In this document: positions 26,464-33,343 of the stretch, one piece after another
Position numbering within the stretch: the first letter of the stretch is position 1
Layout of the letters: each line of letters starts with the position of its first letter
Assembly (NCBI GenBank): GCA_003220475.1
Contig: QHSO01000111.1
Coordinates: 1 to 34,282 of the forward strand
Direction of reading: 5' to 3'
Source: Candidatus Rokuibacteriota bacterium
Lineage (GTDB): Bacteria; Methylomirabilota; Methylomirabilia; Rokubacteriales; CSP1-6
Length of the DNA: 34,282 nt
The notes under the pieces: model-generated
Databases searched by the model: none
The model's input: only the letters and a program-made list of their open reading frames with translations
What the model was told of the DNA's origin: nothing
Position numbers and translations under genes: made by a program

Positions 26464-26488
26464 AATCGAGTTCTGGGGGAGGCATCGG

Positions 26489-26509
26489 AGGGGGCCGCCT
26501 GGGCCCCCT
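26489..26509 (+). terminator. GC hairpin immediately before hyuA-like start
   Basis: An 8-bp perfect stem (AGGGGGCC at 26489-26496 with GGCCCCCT at 26502-26509) and a 5-nt loop, followed by GCGAATAAAT and the ATG at 26520. The only good Shine-Dalgarno-like run (GGGGGAGG, 26475-26482) lies upstream of the hairpin, so the structure could bring it closer to the start codon or could act as a terminator/attenuator. Confidence 0.45.
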
Positions 26510-26519
26510 GCGAATAAAT

Positions 26520-28556
26520 ATGTGGCGGATCGGCATCGACGTCGGCGGGACATTCACCGATCTCGCCGCCGTGGACGAGACCGGGCGTGTCGTCATCGCC
26601 AAGTGCGCGTCGACGCCGCGCGACCAGTCCGAAGGCCTCATGGAGGGCCTGGGACTGCTCGCCACGGAGTGCGGCACCGATCTCGCCGGATTGCTCGCGC
26701 GCACCGAGCGCATCGTGCACGGCACCACCGTCGCCACCAACGCGCTGCTCGAGCGCAAGGGCGCGCGGGTCGGTCTGCTGACGACCGAGGGCCACCGCGA
26801 CGTCATCGAGATGCGCGAGGGCCTCAAGGAGGACCGCTACAACGTCCGGATGCCGCCGCCGGTGCCGCTGGTGCCGCGCGCGCGGCGCCTGGGCGTGCGC
26901 GAGCGCGTCGCGGCCGACGGCCGCGTGACCGCGCCGCTGGCCGCGCGGACGCTCGATGCGGCGCTTACGACGCTGGCGCGCGCGAAGGTCGAGGCGGTCG
27001 CCGTCTGTTACCTGCAAGCGTATCGCAATCCGCGCCACGAGCGGCTGACCGCCCGCGCGGTCGCGCGGCGGCTGCGCGGCGTCTACGTGTCGCTCTCGTC
27101 CGAGGTGCTGCCGCAGATCAAGGAATACGAGCGAATCTGGACGACCGTCGTCAATGCCTACGTGGGCCCGGCGCTGTCACGCTATCTCACCGCGCTGCGC
27201 GCGCGGCTCGCCGCGCGCGGTTATCGCGGCGATGTGCTGATCATGCAGTCGCACGGCGGTGTGGCGCCGATCCGCGAATCGGCGCGCCTCGCCGCCAGCG
27301 CCGTGCTGTCCGGCCCCGCGGGCGGCATCGCGGCCGGCCGCTATGCCTCGCGGCTGCTCGAGGACGGCAGTCTCATCACGTTCGACATGGGCGGCACCAG
27401 CACGGACATCGCGCTGCTCCAGCGCGGCGAGCCGGCGCTCACCGGTGAGAAGACCGTCGGTATGGCGAAGGTCGCGCTGCCGAGTCTCGACATCCATACG
27501 CTCGGCGCCGGCGGTGGCTCCATCGCGCACGTGGACGCCGGCGGCATCCTGCACGTCGGTCCCGAGAGCGCCGGCGCCGATCCCGGCCCCGCGTGCTACG
27601 GCAAGGGCGGCGACCGCGCGACGGTGACGGACGCCAACGTCGTGCTCGGGTTCCTCGACCCCGCCAACTTCCTCGGCGGCCGCATCGCACTGGACCGGCG
27701 CGCCGCGGAGACGGCGATCGATCGCGTCGCGCGCGCGCTCGGCACCGAGCGACTGGCCGCCGCCGAAGGGATCGCGAAGGTCGTCGACACGAACATGGCG
27801 GAGGGCATCAAGATCGTCTCCGTGCGGCGCGGCGTGGATCCGCGCAAGTTCACGCTCGTCGCCTTTGGGGGCGCCGCGGGGCTGCACGTGACCGAGGTGG
27901 CGCGCCTGCTCGAGATCCGCCGCGTCGTCGTGCCGACCATGGCCGCGGTGCTGTCGGCGTGGGGCATGCTGGCCACGGATCTGCGTTACGAGCTCGTGCG
28001 GACGCACGTGAGCGAGGTCGGGCGCCTGGCGCCGGCGGCGCTGCGCAAACTGTTTGCGACGATGGAGGCCGACGGACGCGCCCGCCTCGGCGCGTTCGAC
28101 GGGCCGGTGAGCGTCCGGCGCGCGCTCGACATGCGCTACGGCGAGCAAATCTTCGAGATCCCCGTGAGTCTCGACGGCGTGGATCTCGCGCGCGCCGATC
28201 TGCTCGACGAGATCGTCGCGCGCTTCCACCGCCGCCACGAGGAGCTCTACGCGTACAGCGCGCCGGGGCAGGAGGTCGTCGTCGTCAACGCGCGCGTCGC
28301 CGTCGTCGGCGAGCTGCCTCCGCTCGCGACGGGGCACGCCGAGGCCGCGCGGCGAAGGGCGCCGACCGCGGCGCGCCGGCGCGTGTGGCTCGGCGAGTGG
28401 GTGGAAGTGCCGGTCTTCCGTCTCGACGAACTGCCGGCCGGCTGGGAGACGAAGGGACCCGCGCTGTTCGAATCCGCGACGACGACAGTGCTGGCGCGCG
28501 CCGGCGAGCGCGTGAGCGTGACGCCGCTCGGCTGGCTCGATCTGCGCGTCGGCTAG
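26520..28556 (+). CDS. Hydantoinase A / oxoprolinase family protein
   Basis: 678 residues, full length for HyuA. The ATP-binding fold begins with IGIDVGGTFTDLAAV at residue 4 and returns as ITFDMGGTSTDIALL. HGTTVATNALLERKGARVGLLTTEGHRD, SSEVLPQIKEYERIWTTVVNAYVGP, SAVLSGPAGGIAAG and GAGGGSIAHVDAGGILHVGPESAGADPGPACYG are standard blocks. With HyuB it hydrolyses hydantoins, 5-oxoproline or similar rings at the cost of ATP. The start is set by the MWRIGIDVGGTFTD N-terminus. No hyuB is adjacent; the one at 15830 may be its partner. The stop codon overlaps that of the convergent sigma-factor gene (CTAG). Confidence 0.92.
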   Translation: MWRIGIDVGGTFTDLAAVDETGRVVIAKCASTPRDQSEGLMEGLGLLATECGTDLAGLLARTERIVHGTTVATNALLERKGARVGLLTTEGHRDVIEMREGLKEDRYNVRMPPPVPLVPRARRLGVRERVAADGRVTAPLAARTLDAALTTLARAKVEAVAVCYLQAYRNPRHERLTARAVARRLRGVYVSLSSEVLPQIKEYERIWTTVVNAYVGPALSRYLTALRARLAARGYRGDVLIMQSHGGVAPIRESARLAASAVLSGPAGGIAAGRYASRLLEDGSLITFDMGGTSTDIALLQRGEPALTGEKTVGMAKVALPSLDIHTLGAGGGSIAHVDAGGILHVGPESAGADPGPACYGKGGDRATVTDANVVLGFLDPANFLGGRIALDRRAAETAIDRVARALGTERLAAAEGIAKVVDTNMAEGIKIVSVRRGVDPRKFTLVAFGGAAGLHVTEVARLLEIRRVVVPTMAAVLSAWGMLATDLRYELVRTHVSEVGRLAPAALRKLFATMEADGRARLGAFDGPVSVRRALDMRYGEQIFEIPVSLDGVDLARADLLDEIVARFHRRHEELYAYSAPGQEVVVVNARVAVVGELPPLATGHAEAARRRAPTAARRRVWLGEWVEVPVFRLDELPAGWETKGPALFESATTTVLARAGERVSVTPLGWLDLRVG

Positions 28557-29182
28557 GCCGCCGCCGTCATCACGGCGTCCAGCCGCGTGCGCAGAAACAG
28601 CCGCGCGCGGTGCAGACGCGCTTTCGCATTCGCGACGCTGATGCCGATCGACGTCGCCGCCTCGGCGATCGTGAGACCCTCGACGTCGCGCAAGGTGACG
28701 ATCGCGCGATACTCCGGCGCCAGCTCGCCGATCGCGGCGCTCAGGACGACGCCGACGCGCTGCCGGAAGGCGGATTCGTGAAGCCGTTCCGACCAGTCAT
28801 CGACCGTCGACGTATGGTGCCCGTCGTCGTGAAAACACGGCCGCAGTGACTCCACGGCAATGTCGCCCCGCGGGGGATCCGTCCGCCGCGCCGTCTCGCA
28901 CGCGGCGCTCGTCACGTTCCGGCAGAACCACGCGGCGAGCGCGGCGTCATCGCGGAACATGTCGATGTGCTCGAGCACGCTCGACAGCGCATCCCGGACG
29001 ATCGCCTCGGCGTGCGCGGCATTCCGCGTGACGCCGAGCGCGATTCGATACGCGCGTACGCTGTACCGCTCGACGAGCTCGTGGGCCGCGGCCGAATCCC
29101 CACGGCGCAGTCGGTCGACGAGATGCCACGCACCGCCCCGCCCGTCGCCGGTGGCCACCGGCGCCATGTCGGCCTCGATCAT
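28553..29182 (-). CDS. Sigma-70 family (ECF-like) RNA polymerase sigma factor
   Basis: 209 residues. A region-2-like segment covers about 30-98 (AHELVERYSVRAYRIALGVT through AALAAWFCRNVTSAACETAR), and a region-4 helix-turn-helix covers about 147-200 (LAPEYRAIVTLRDVEGLTIA, ATSIGISVANAKARLHRARL). A linker with Asp, His and Cys residues separates them. It would direct RNA polymerase to an alternative promoter set. Its ATG overlaps the stop of a 65-residue gene (ATGA), so the two are coupled. No classical zinc-type anti-sigma factor follows; the downstream gene is convergent. Confidence 0.82.
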   Translation of the reverse strand: MIEADMAPVATGDGRGGAWHLVDRLRRGDSAAAHELVERYSVRAYRIALGVTRNAAHAEAIVRDALSSVLEHIDMFRDDAALAAWFCRNVTSAACETARRTDPPRGDIAVESLRPCFHDDGHHTSTVDDWSERLHESAFRQRVGVVLSAAIGELAPEYRAIVTLRDVEGLTIAEAATSIGISVANAKARLHRARLFLRTRLDAVMTAAA

Positions 29183-29376
29183 CGTGACGTTCTCGCGAGC
29201 CGGAAAAGCCAGAGGCCGCGCTCCACGGCGGTCGCACGTGGTGCGTCGGCGATCGCGTCCGTCGGTGCGGTCGCATCCTCGATGTCCGGGGGATCGGCGG
29301 CGCAGCGGAGATCTTCCGCGCGATCCCGCATGGTCATCTCGATGACGTAAGACTCGTATGCATCCAGCCAGCTCAT
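29179..29376 (-). CDS. 65-residue protein coupled to the sigma factor
   Basis: A small gene with an excellent ribosome site (AAGGAGG just before the ATG at 29376) whose TGA overlaps the sigma-factor start. The product begins MSWLDAYESYVIEMTMRDRA, has an acidic middle (DPPDIEDATAPTDAIADA) and a basic end (LWLFRLARTSR). It has no membrane helix, no Cys pair and no family I recognise. Its position before a sigma factor suggests a regulatory partner, such as an anti-sigma or leader-type peptide, but nothing in the sequence proves it. Confidence 0.65.
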   Translation of the reverse strand: MSWLDAYESYVIEMTMRDRAEDLRCAADPPDIEDATAPTDAIADAPRATAVERGLWLFRLARTSR

Positions 29377-29470
29377 GGTCCCTCCTTCGCGCGCTCCGAG
29401 AAAGCAGCCGGCGTGCCAAACGCAAACTCCTCGAAATGCCGCGATATCGCCGGCCGCCGCCGTACCACCG

Positions 29471-29563
29471 GTTTCAGCACGGAACCGCGCGGTTCACGAT
29501 GAAACACGGCGTGGCCGCACTGGCGGTGATGTTCCGTCTTGAAACGATGTTTCCGAATGAAAC
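29471..29563 (+). promoter_or_regulatory. Array of four GTTTC-N5-GAAAC inverted repeats (predicted enhancer sites)
   Basis: Four 15-bp dyads with the same 5-bp spacer: 29471-29485 (GTTTC/GGAAC), 29491-29505 (GGTTC/GAAAC), 29531-29545 (GTTCC/GAAAC) and 29549-29563 (GTTTC/GAAAC, perfect). The first three have one mismatch each. Start-to-start distances are 20, 40 and 18 bp. They lie about 70-162 bp upstream of the start point predicted from the sigma-54 promoter, the normal distance for NtrC-type enhancer sites. The regulator encoded two genes downstream is the obvious candidate binder. Confidence 0.7.
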
Positions 29564-29606
29564 ACCGGCACGATTGGAAAGCAGCCGATTGACGCCGGAC
29601 ACGATG

Positions 29607-29622
29607 CGGCACGCCATTTGCC
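29607..29622 (+). promoter_or_regulatory. Sigma-54 (-24/-12) promoter
   Basis: CGGCACGCCATTTGCC matches the consensus TGGCACG-N4-TTGCW at all key positions: GG at 29608-29609 and GC at 29620-29621 are separated by exactly 10 bp. Transcription would start near 29633, about 19 nt before the kinase start codon and just upstream of its GGAGG site. The downstream operon encodes an NtrC-type activator with the sigma-54 contact loop. Confidence 0.75.
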
Positions 29623-29651
29623 GGCGTACACTCGCGAGACGGAGGATGTCG

Positions 29652-30977
29652 ATGCCGGTGCCGCTGTTGCTGACGTTCGTTTCGACAGTCGCGTTCGCGA
29701 TCCAGCTGCTGATCTTCGCGTACCTGTACTCGTCACACCGCGTCCGCTTCTTTCAGTATCTGCTGCTGGCCTGGGGCGCATACACGCTGTCCAAGGGCCT
29801 CAAGCTCGTCGACGTGCTCGTCTTCGACCTCGAGCAGTCGAGCGTCCCCACGGGTGTCGCCACCGTCGCGGCCGTCGGCTTCATGCTCGCGGCCGGGCTC
29901 GCCTATCGCTGGAACTACCGGCTCCGCGGCCGTGATCTCCTCATAGGCAGTGCCGTAGCGTTGGTGCTCGCGCTCGCGAGTGACGTGATCGGCGTCGACG
30001 AGCGGCTGGTCGGTGTCGGGCTCGGCGCGGTGCAGATGGCGGCCGGCGTATTGTTCTGGCCCTCGCGCGATCAGATCGCCGGCGTCCGCGTGCGCGGCGA
30101 GCGGCTGTTGGCGGGCCTGCTGACGCTCTGGGGCCTGCATCGCATCGCGACGCAATTCGTCCCCGCGCCGCCGGGATCGCCGGCGTACTTTTGCGTTCAC
30201 GCCGTCTTCATCACGCTCTACTTCCTGTCGACGTTCGCCGTGATCATCATGGTGCTCGAGCGCGCACGCGCGGAGAGCGAGCGGCTCCATGCCCGCCTGA
30301 GCGAGGCCGAGCGCCTTGCCACGACCGGTGAGCTCGCGGCGGGCATGGCGCACGAGATCCGCAATCCGCTCGCCGCGATCGTCAACGCGACCGCACTGCT
30401 CACCGACGAGGCGGGGCTGACGGCGCCGGAGCGTTCCGCCACCGTGACCGCGCTGCGCACCGAGGCCCGCCGGCTCAATCGGATCCTTTCCGACTTCCTG
30501 CGGTTCGCGCGTCCCCAGGAAGCCCGGCGCGCGCCGGCCGACATCCGCGACGTCGTGCAGCACGTGGGCGCGCTGATTCGCGAGGACCGCTCGCGCGGCG
30601 CTCGCGTCGACGTGAAGGTGGCGGTCGATCCCGCGGTGCCGCGGTTCGCCTTCGACCGCGATCAGCTGACCCAGGTGCTGTGGAACGTCGCCCTCAACGG
30701 CGTGCAGGCGATGAACGGTCGCGGCCGTCTGACGCTCGACGTCGCGCGCGAGGACCATCACGTCGCGCTGGCCGTGAGCGACACCGGCCCCGGCATCCCG
30801 CGCGACATGCTGCCGCGCGTGTTCGAGCCGTTCTACTCGGCAAAGCCGAACGGCAGCGGCCTCGGTCTCACGATCGCCGAGCGGATCGTCACGGCGCATG
30901 GCGGTCGCATCGACATCGATGCGGCGCCCGGCGGCGGCACGCGCGTCACGATGCGGTTTCCCATCGAGGCGGCGTGA
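29652..30977 (+). CDS. Membrane sensor histidine kinase of an NtrC-type two-component system
   Basis: 441 residues. The first 200 contain about seven membrane segments with short loops and no large periplasmic domain, so it probably senses something in or at the membrane. A HisKA domain follows with His234 (GMAHEIRNPLAAI), then the ATPase domain: N box Asn345 (WNVALNGVQAMN), G1 DTGPG at 377-381, F box FEPFYSAK near 391, G2 GSGLGL at 401-406. It is an NtrB-like kinase that would phosphorylate the adjacent response regulator. GGAGG at 29641-29645 touches the ATG at 29646, so ATG 29652 is the better start. Signal unknown. Confidence 0.9.
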   Translation: MPVPLLLTFVSTVAFAIQLLIFAYLYSSHRVRFFQYLLLAWGAYTLSKGLKLVDVLVFDLEQSSVPTGVATVAAVGFMLAAGLAYRWNYRLRGRDLLIGSAVALVLALASDVIGVDERLVGVGLGAVQMAAGVLFWPSRDQIAGVRVRGERLLAGLLTLWGLHRIATQFVPAPPGSPAYFCVHAVFITLYFLSTFAVIIMVLERARAESERLHARLSEAERLATTGELAAGMAHEIRNPLAAIVNATALLTDEAGLTAPERSATVTALRTEARRLNRILSDFLRFARPQEARRAPADIRDVVQHVGALIREDRSRGARVDVKVAVDPAVPRFAFDRDQLTQVLWNVALNGVQAMNGRGRLTLDVAREDHHVALAVSDTGPGIPRDMLPRVFEPFYSAKPNGSGLGLTIAERIVTAHGGRIDIDAAPGGGTRVTMRFPIEAA

Positions 30978-30979
30978 CG

Positions 30980-32326
30980 ATGGCGCACCTGTTCGTCGTC
31001 GACGACGAGGCGTCGGCCCGGACGACGCTCGCGCTCCTGCTTCGCCGGCGCGGGCATCGCGTGGAGGAGGCCGACGGTGTCGCGAGCGCGACGAAGCGGC
31101 TGGCCGAGCAGACGTTCGACCTGGTGGTGACCGATCTGCGGATGCCCGACGGCGACGGACTGGACGTCCTGCAGGCGGCGCGGGCGCAGGCCGACGCGCC
31201 GGAGGTGATCCTGTTGACCGCCTACGCGGAGTGGAAGTCCGCGAAGGAGGCGATCCGGCTCGGCGCGCTCGACTACTTCGAGAAGGGCCAGGAGCCCGAG
31301 GAGCTTTTTCACCGCATCGACAACGCGCTCGCGTCACGCGCCCTGCGTCGCGAGAACGCCAATCTCAAGGCGCAGCTGCGCGAGCGCTACGGGCTGCCCG
31401 GGCTCATCGCGCAGTCCCCCGCCATGCAGGCCGTGCTCGATCTCGTGGAGCGTGTCGCGCCGACCGATGCCACGGTCCTCATCCAGGGCGAATCCGGGAC
31501 GGGCAAGGAAGTGATCGCCAAGGCGGTGCACCACGCGAGCCCGCGCGCGGCGCGCCCGTTCGTCGCGGTCAACTGCGGCGCGGTGCCCGAGACGTTGCTC
31601 GAGTCGGAGCTGTTCGGCTACGTGCGGGGCGCATTCACCGGCGCCGCCGGCGGCAAGCTCGGACTGTTCGAGGAGGCCGGCGGGGGGACATTGTTCCTGG
31701 ACGAGATCGCGGAGATGCCGGCCACGCTGCAGGTGAAGCTGCTGCGGGCGCTCCAGAGCGGTGAGGTGCGACGGCTCGGCGCGACGCAGGCCGCCACCAT
31801 CGACGTGCGCGTGCTCGCCGCCACCAACGGCGATCTCGCGAGGCGGATCAGCCAGGGGAGCTTCCGCGAGGATCTCTTCTACCGTCTCAACGTGATCCAG
31901 GTGACCCTGCCGCCGCTGCGCGATCGCCGCGAGGACATTCCGGCGCTGGCCGAGCACTTCCTCGCGCGCGCGGCGGCGAAGCTGGGCCGCACGCTGCGGC
32001 TCTCGCCACCCGTGCTGGAACGCGTGCTGCGCTATCCGTGGCCCGGCAACGTCCGGGAGCTGGAGAATGCGATCGAGCGCGCCGCCATCCTGAGCCGCAG
32101 CGAGACCGTCGAGCCCGATGATCTGCCGCCGCACGTGTCGGCCGGCCTGCAGCTCGGTCCTTCGCCGGCGCTGCCGCGGCAGGTCACGCTCGCCGAAGCG
32201 GAGCGTGCGCACATCCTGACGACGCTCGAGCGCTTCGGTCGCAACCACTCGGGTGCCGCGGAGGCGCTCGGCATCGGCCGCACGACGCTCTGGCGCAAGC
32301 TCAAGGAATACGGAATCGTGCGGTAA
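30980..32326 (+). CDS. Sigma-54-dependent NtrC-type response regulator
   Basis: 448 residues in three domains. Receiver at about 3-117: acidic pair Asp8/Asp9, phosphoacceptor Asp52 (VVTDLRMPDGDG), Thr80 and Lys102. AAA+ at about 140-370: Walker A GESGTGKE at 170-177, the sigma-54 loop GAFTGA at 217-222, Walker B TLFLDE at 238-243. Fis-type helix-turn-helix at about 410-448 (GAAEALGIGRTTLWRKLKE). The Lys102 is followed by Gly rather than the usual Pro, an uncommon variation. It starts 2 nt after the kinase stop. With the sigma-54 promoter and the dyad array upstream, the operon is likely autoregulated. Confidence 0.94.
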   Translation: MAHLFVVDDEASARTTLALLLRRRGHRVEEADGVASATKRLAEQTFDLVVTDLRMPDGDGLDVLQAARAQADAPEVILLTAYAEWKSAKEAIRLGALDYFEKGQEPEELFHRIDNALASRALRRENANLKAQLRERYGLPGLIAQSPAMQAVLDLVERVAPTDATVLIQGESGTGKEVIAKAVHHASPRAARPFVAVNCGAVPETLLESELFGYVRGAFTGAAGGKLGLFEEAGGGTLFLDEIAEMPATLQVKLLRALQSGEVRRLGATQAATIDVRVLAATNGDLARRISQGSFREDLFYRLNVIQVTLPPLRDRREDIPALAEHFLARAAAKLGRTLRLSPPVLERVLRYPWPGNVRELENAIERAAILSRSETVEPDDLPPHVSAGLQLGPSPALPRQVTLAEAERAHILTTLERFGRNHSGAAEALGIGRTTLWRKLKEYGIVR

Positions 32327-32335
32327 GGAAGCGCC

Positions 32336-32431
32336 GGCATGCGCGCCCGTCGCCCCTAAAAGGGACTAGGGCGCGGCATGCGCGCCCGTCGCCCCTAAAA
32401 GGGACTAGGGCGCGGCATGCGCGCCCGTCGC
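32336..32431 (+). repeat. 39-bp tandem repeat, 2.5 copies
   Basis: Two identical 39-bp units (32336-32374 and 32375-32413) and an 18-bp partial third (32414-32431), with no mismatch. Each unit starts GGCATGCGCGCC and contains an imperfect inverted repeat (CGCCCCT ... AGGGCG). The array starts 9 nt after the regulator stop codon, so it may also work as its transcript end. It is not a CRISPR: there are no spacers. Confidence 0.9.
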
Positions 32432-32475
32432 TGGTCCTGCCTTTGCAGCGCGTGTACGCGAGGGAGGACCGAGTC

Positions 32476-32876
32476 ATGAAGAAATTGCTCACACCCATGC
32501 TCGCGATATCGATGCTCGGCCTGGCGCTCGCAGGCTGCGGCACCGCGACCGGCGCCGCCGTTGGTGCGGGCTCCGGGGCGGCCATCGGCGCGGGCACCGG
32601 CTACGGCGCTGGTAAGGGCGCGCTCATCGGCGCGGGCGTCGGCGCCGCGGGCGGCGCAATCCCTCCGCGTCGCCGCGCGGCGACGCGTCGGCGCCCAAGG
32701 GCCACGCGCCCGAGAAGATCGACGGCACGGTCGTCAGCGTGGACAAGAAGAACGGCATGATGACCGTCCGCAACAAGGACGGCTCGGTCCACGAGTTCAA
32801 GGGCGACGCGGAGACCCTTCGCGAGTACAAGAAGGGCGACAACATCGAGCTGACGCTGCGCTCGCAGCCCTGCTGA
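32476..32876 (+). pseudogene. Disrupted glycine-zipper lipoprotein joined to a secreted-protein tail
   Basis: The ATG at 32476 follows AGGGAGG. The N-terminus is a lipoprotein signal (MLGLALAGCGTATG, lipobox LAGC) followed by a glycine-zipper (GAAVGAGSGAAIGAGTGYGA, then GALIGAGVGAAGGAI). In this frame the sequence turns to Arg-rich nonsense after about 32660. In another frame it continues as SPRGDASAPKGHAPEKIDG, VVSVDKKNGMMTVRNKDG, then FKGDAETLREYKKGD and ends QPC at 32876. The second part looks like the C-terminal domain of a small secreted protein of unknown function. Either one gene is frameshifted, or two adjacent genes were fused by a deletion. Outer-membrane or periplasmic location is likely for the first part. 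Confidence 0.65.
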
Positions 32877-32905
32877 TCCGCGCACGACTGCGTCCGGCTT
32901 GTCGG

Positions 32906-32932
32906 CGCCCCGGCGGACGTTCCGCCGGGGCG
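32906..32932 (+). terminator. Perfect 12-bp hairpin before the glutaredoxin gene
   Basis: CGCCCCGGCGGA (32906-32917) pairs perfectly with TCCGCCGGGGCG (32921-32932) around a CGT loop, followed by TCGTACGTTTAT. Likely the terminator of the lipoprotein transcript; the T-tract is weak. Confidence 0.65.
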
Positions 32933-33042
32933 TCGTACGTTTATCGCCCGCGTCGCGACGCAGAGCGGCACGACGGGCATCCGAGGCGCGGGCCATCGAG
33001 TACAATCCGAGCAGCCACCCGAGTGACGAGCGAGGAGGAGCG

Positions 33043-33279
33043 ATGCCGCCGAAGGTGACCATCTACACGAACGTCGGCTGAGGGCCCTGCCACCGCGCGA
33101 CAGAGTATCTGTCGCAGAAGGGCGTATCGTTCACCGAGCGCAACGTCGGCCGCGACTCCGGCGCGCGCGAGGAATTGATGGAGCTTGGACTGACGTCGCT
33201 GCCCGTGATCCTCATCGGCGAGCGACGCCTGAGCGGCTTCAACCCGGCGAAGATCGACGAGGCATTGGCCGCCAGCTAA
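33043..33279 (+). CDS. Selenocysteine glutaredoxin (UGPC active site, in-frame TGA)
   Basis: A 78-residue glutaredoxin-fold protein if TGA at 33079-33081 is read as selenocysteine. It begins MPPKVTIYTNVG, then U13-G-P-C16, then HRATEYLSQKGVSFTERNVG. The cis-proline segment is TSLPVILIG (Pro54) and the C-terminal glutathione-site region LSGFNPAKIDEAL. The U aligns with the first Cys of the CxxC redox motif, which is where Sec replaces Cys in known UxxC proteins. GGAGGAG lies just upstream of the ATG. A stem-loop fitting the bacterial SECIS pattern follows the TGA. The next gene is a ferredoxin:thioredoxin reductase subunit. Alternatives are a sequencing error (TGC or TGT to TGA) or a recent pseudogene; the conserved frame beyond the stop and the hairpin argue against both. 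No sel genes are in the window. Confidence 0.85.
33079..33123 (+). promoter_or_regulatory. Candidate bacterial SECIS element
   Basis: Downstream of the TGA, GCGACAG (33097-33103) pairs perfectly with CTGTCGC (33109-33115) around the 5-nt loop AGTAT. The loop has G in its second position and begins 22 nt after the TGA. The accepted bacterial SECIS model wants a small apical loop with a G in the first two positions, 16-37 nt from the UGA. A lower helix, GCCCT (33084-33088) with AGGGC (33119-33123), can form with an asymmetric internal loop between, placing the UGA at the base of the element as in E. coli fdhF. Confidence 0.75.
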
Positions 33280-33289
33280 CGCGGCCCGA

Positions 33290-33327
33290 CCGTCGAGCGC
33301 CGGAGCCCTGCGAAGGCGCTCCGACGG
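33290..33327 (+). terminator. Hairpin between glutaredoxin and FTR genes
   Basis: CCGTC-GAGCGCC (33290-33301) pairs with GGCGCTC-GACGG (33315-33327) with one bulged C and a 13-nt loop. It lies 10 nt after the glutaredoxin stop and just before the AAGGAG site of the next gene, so it may partly separate expression of the two or simply stabilise the mRNA. Confidence 0.45.
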
Positions 33328-33343
33328 CTAAGGAGAAAAGCTC

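Noticed and set aside
29521-29563. GGAAC/GAAAC elements as ECF-type -35 promoter boxes for the minus-strand sigma operon
   Set aside because: I found no matching -10 element at the usual spacing; the regular N5 dyads fit an activator array better.
32336-32431. CRISPR array
   Set aside because: The repeats are directly contiguous with no spacers and no cas genes are present.
33079-33081. TGA as a simple sequencing error or nonsense mutation in a glutaredoxin gene
   Set aside because: Possible but less likely: the TGA falls exactly on the Cys codon where Sec is expected, the frame beyond is fully conserved, and a SECIS-like hairpin follows at the right distance.
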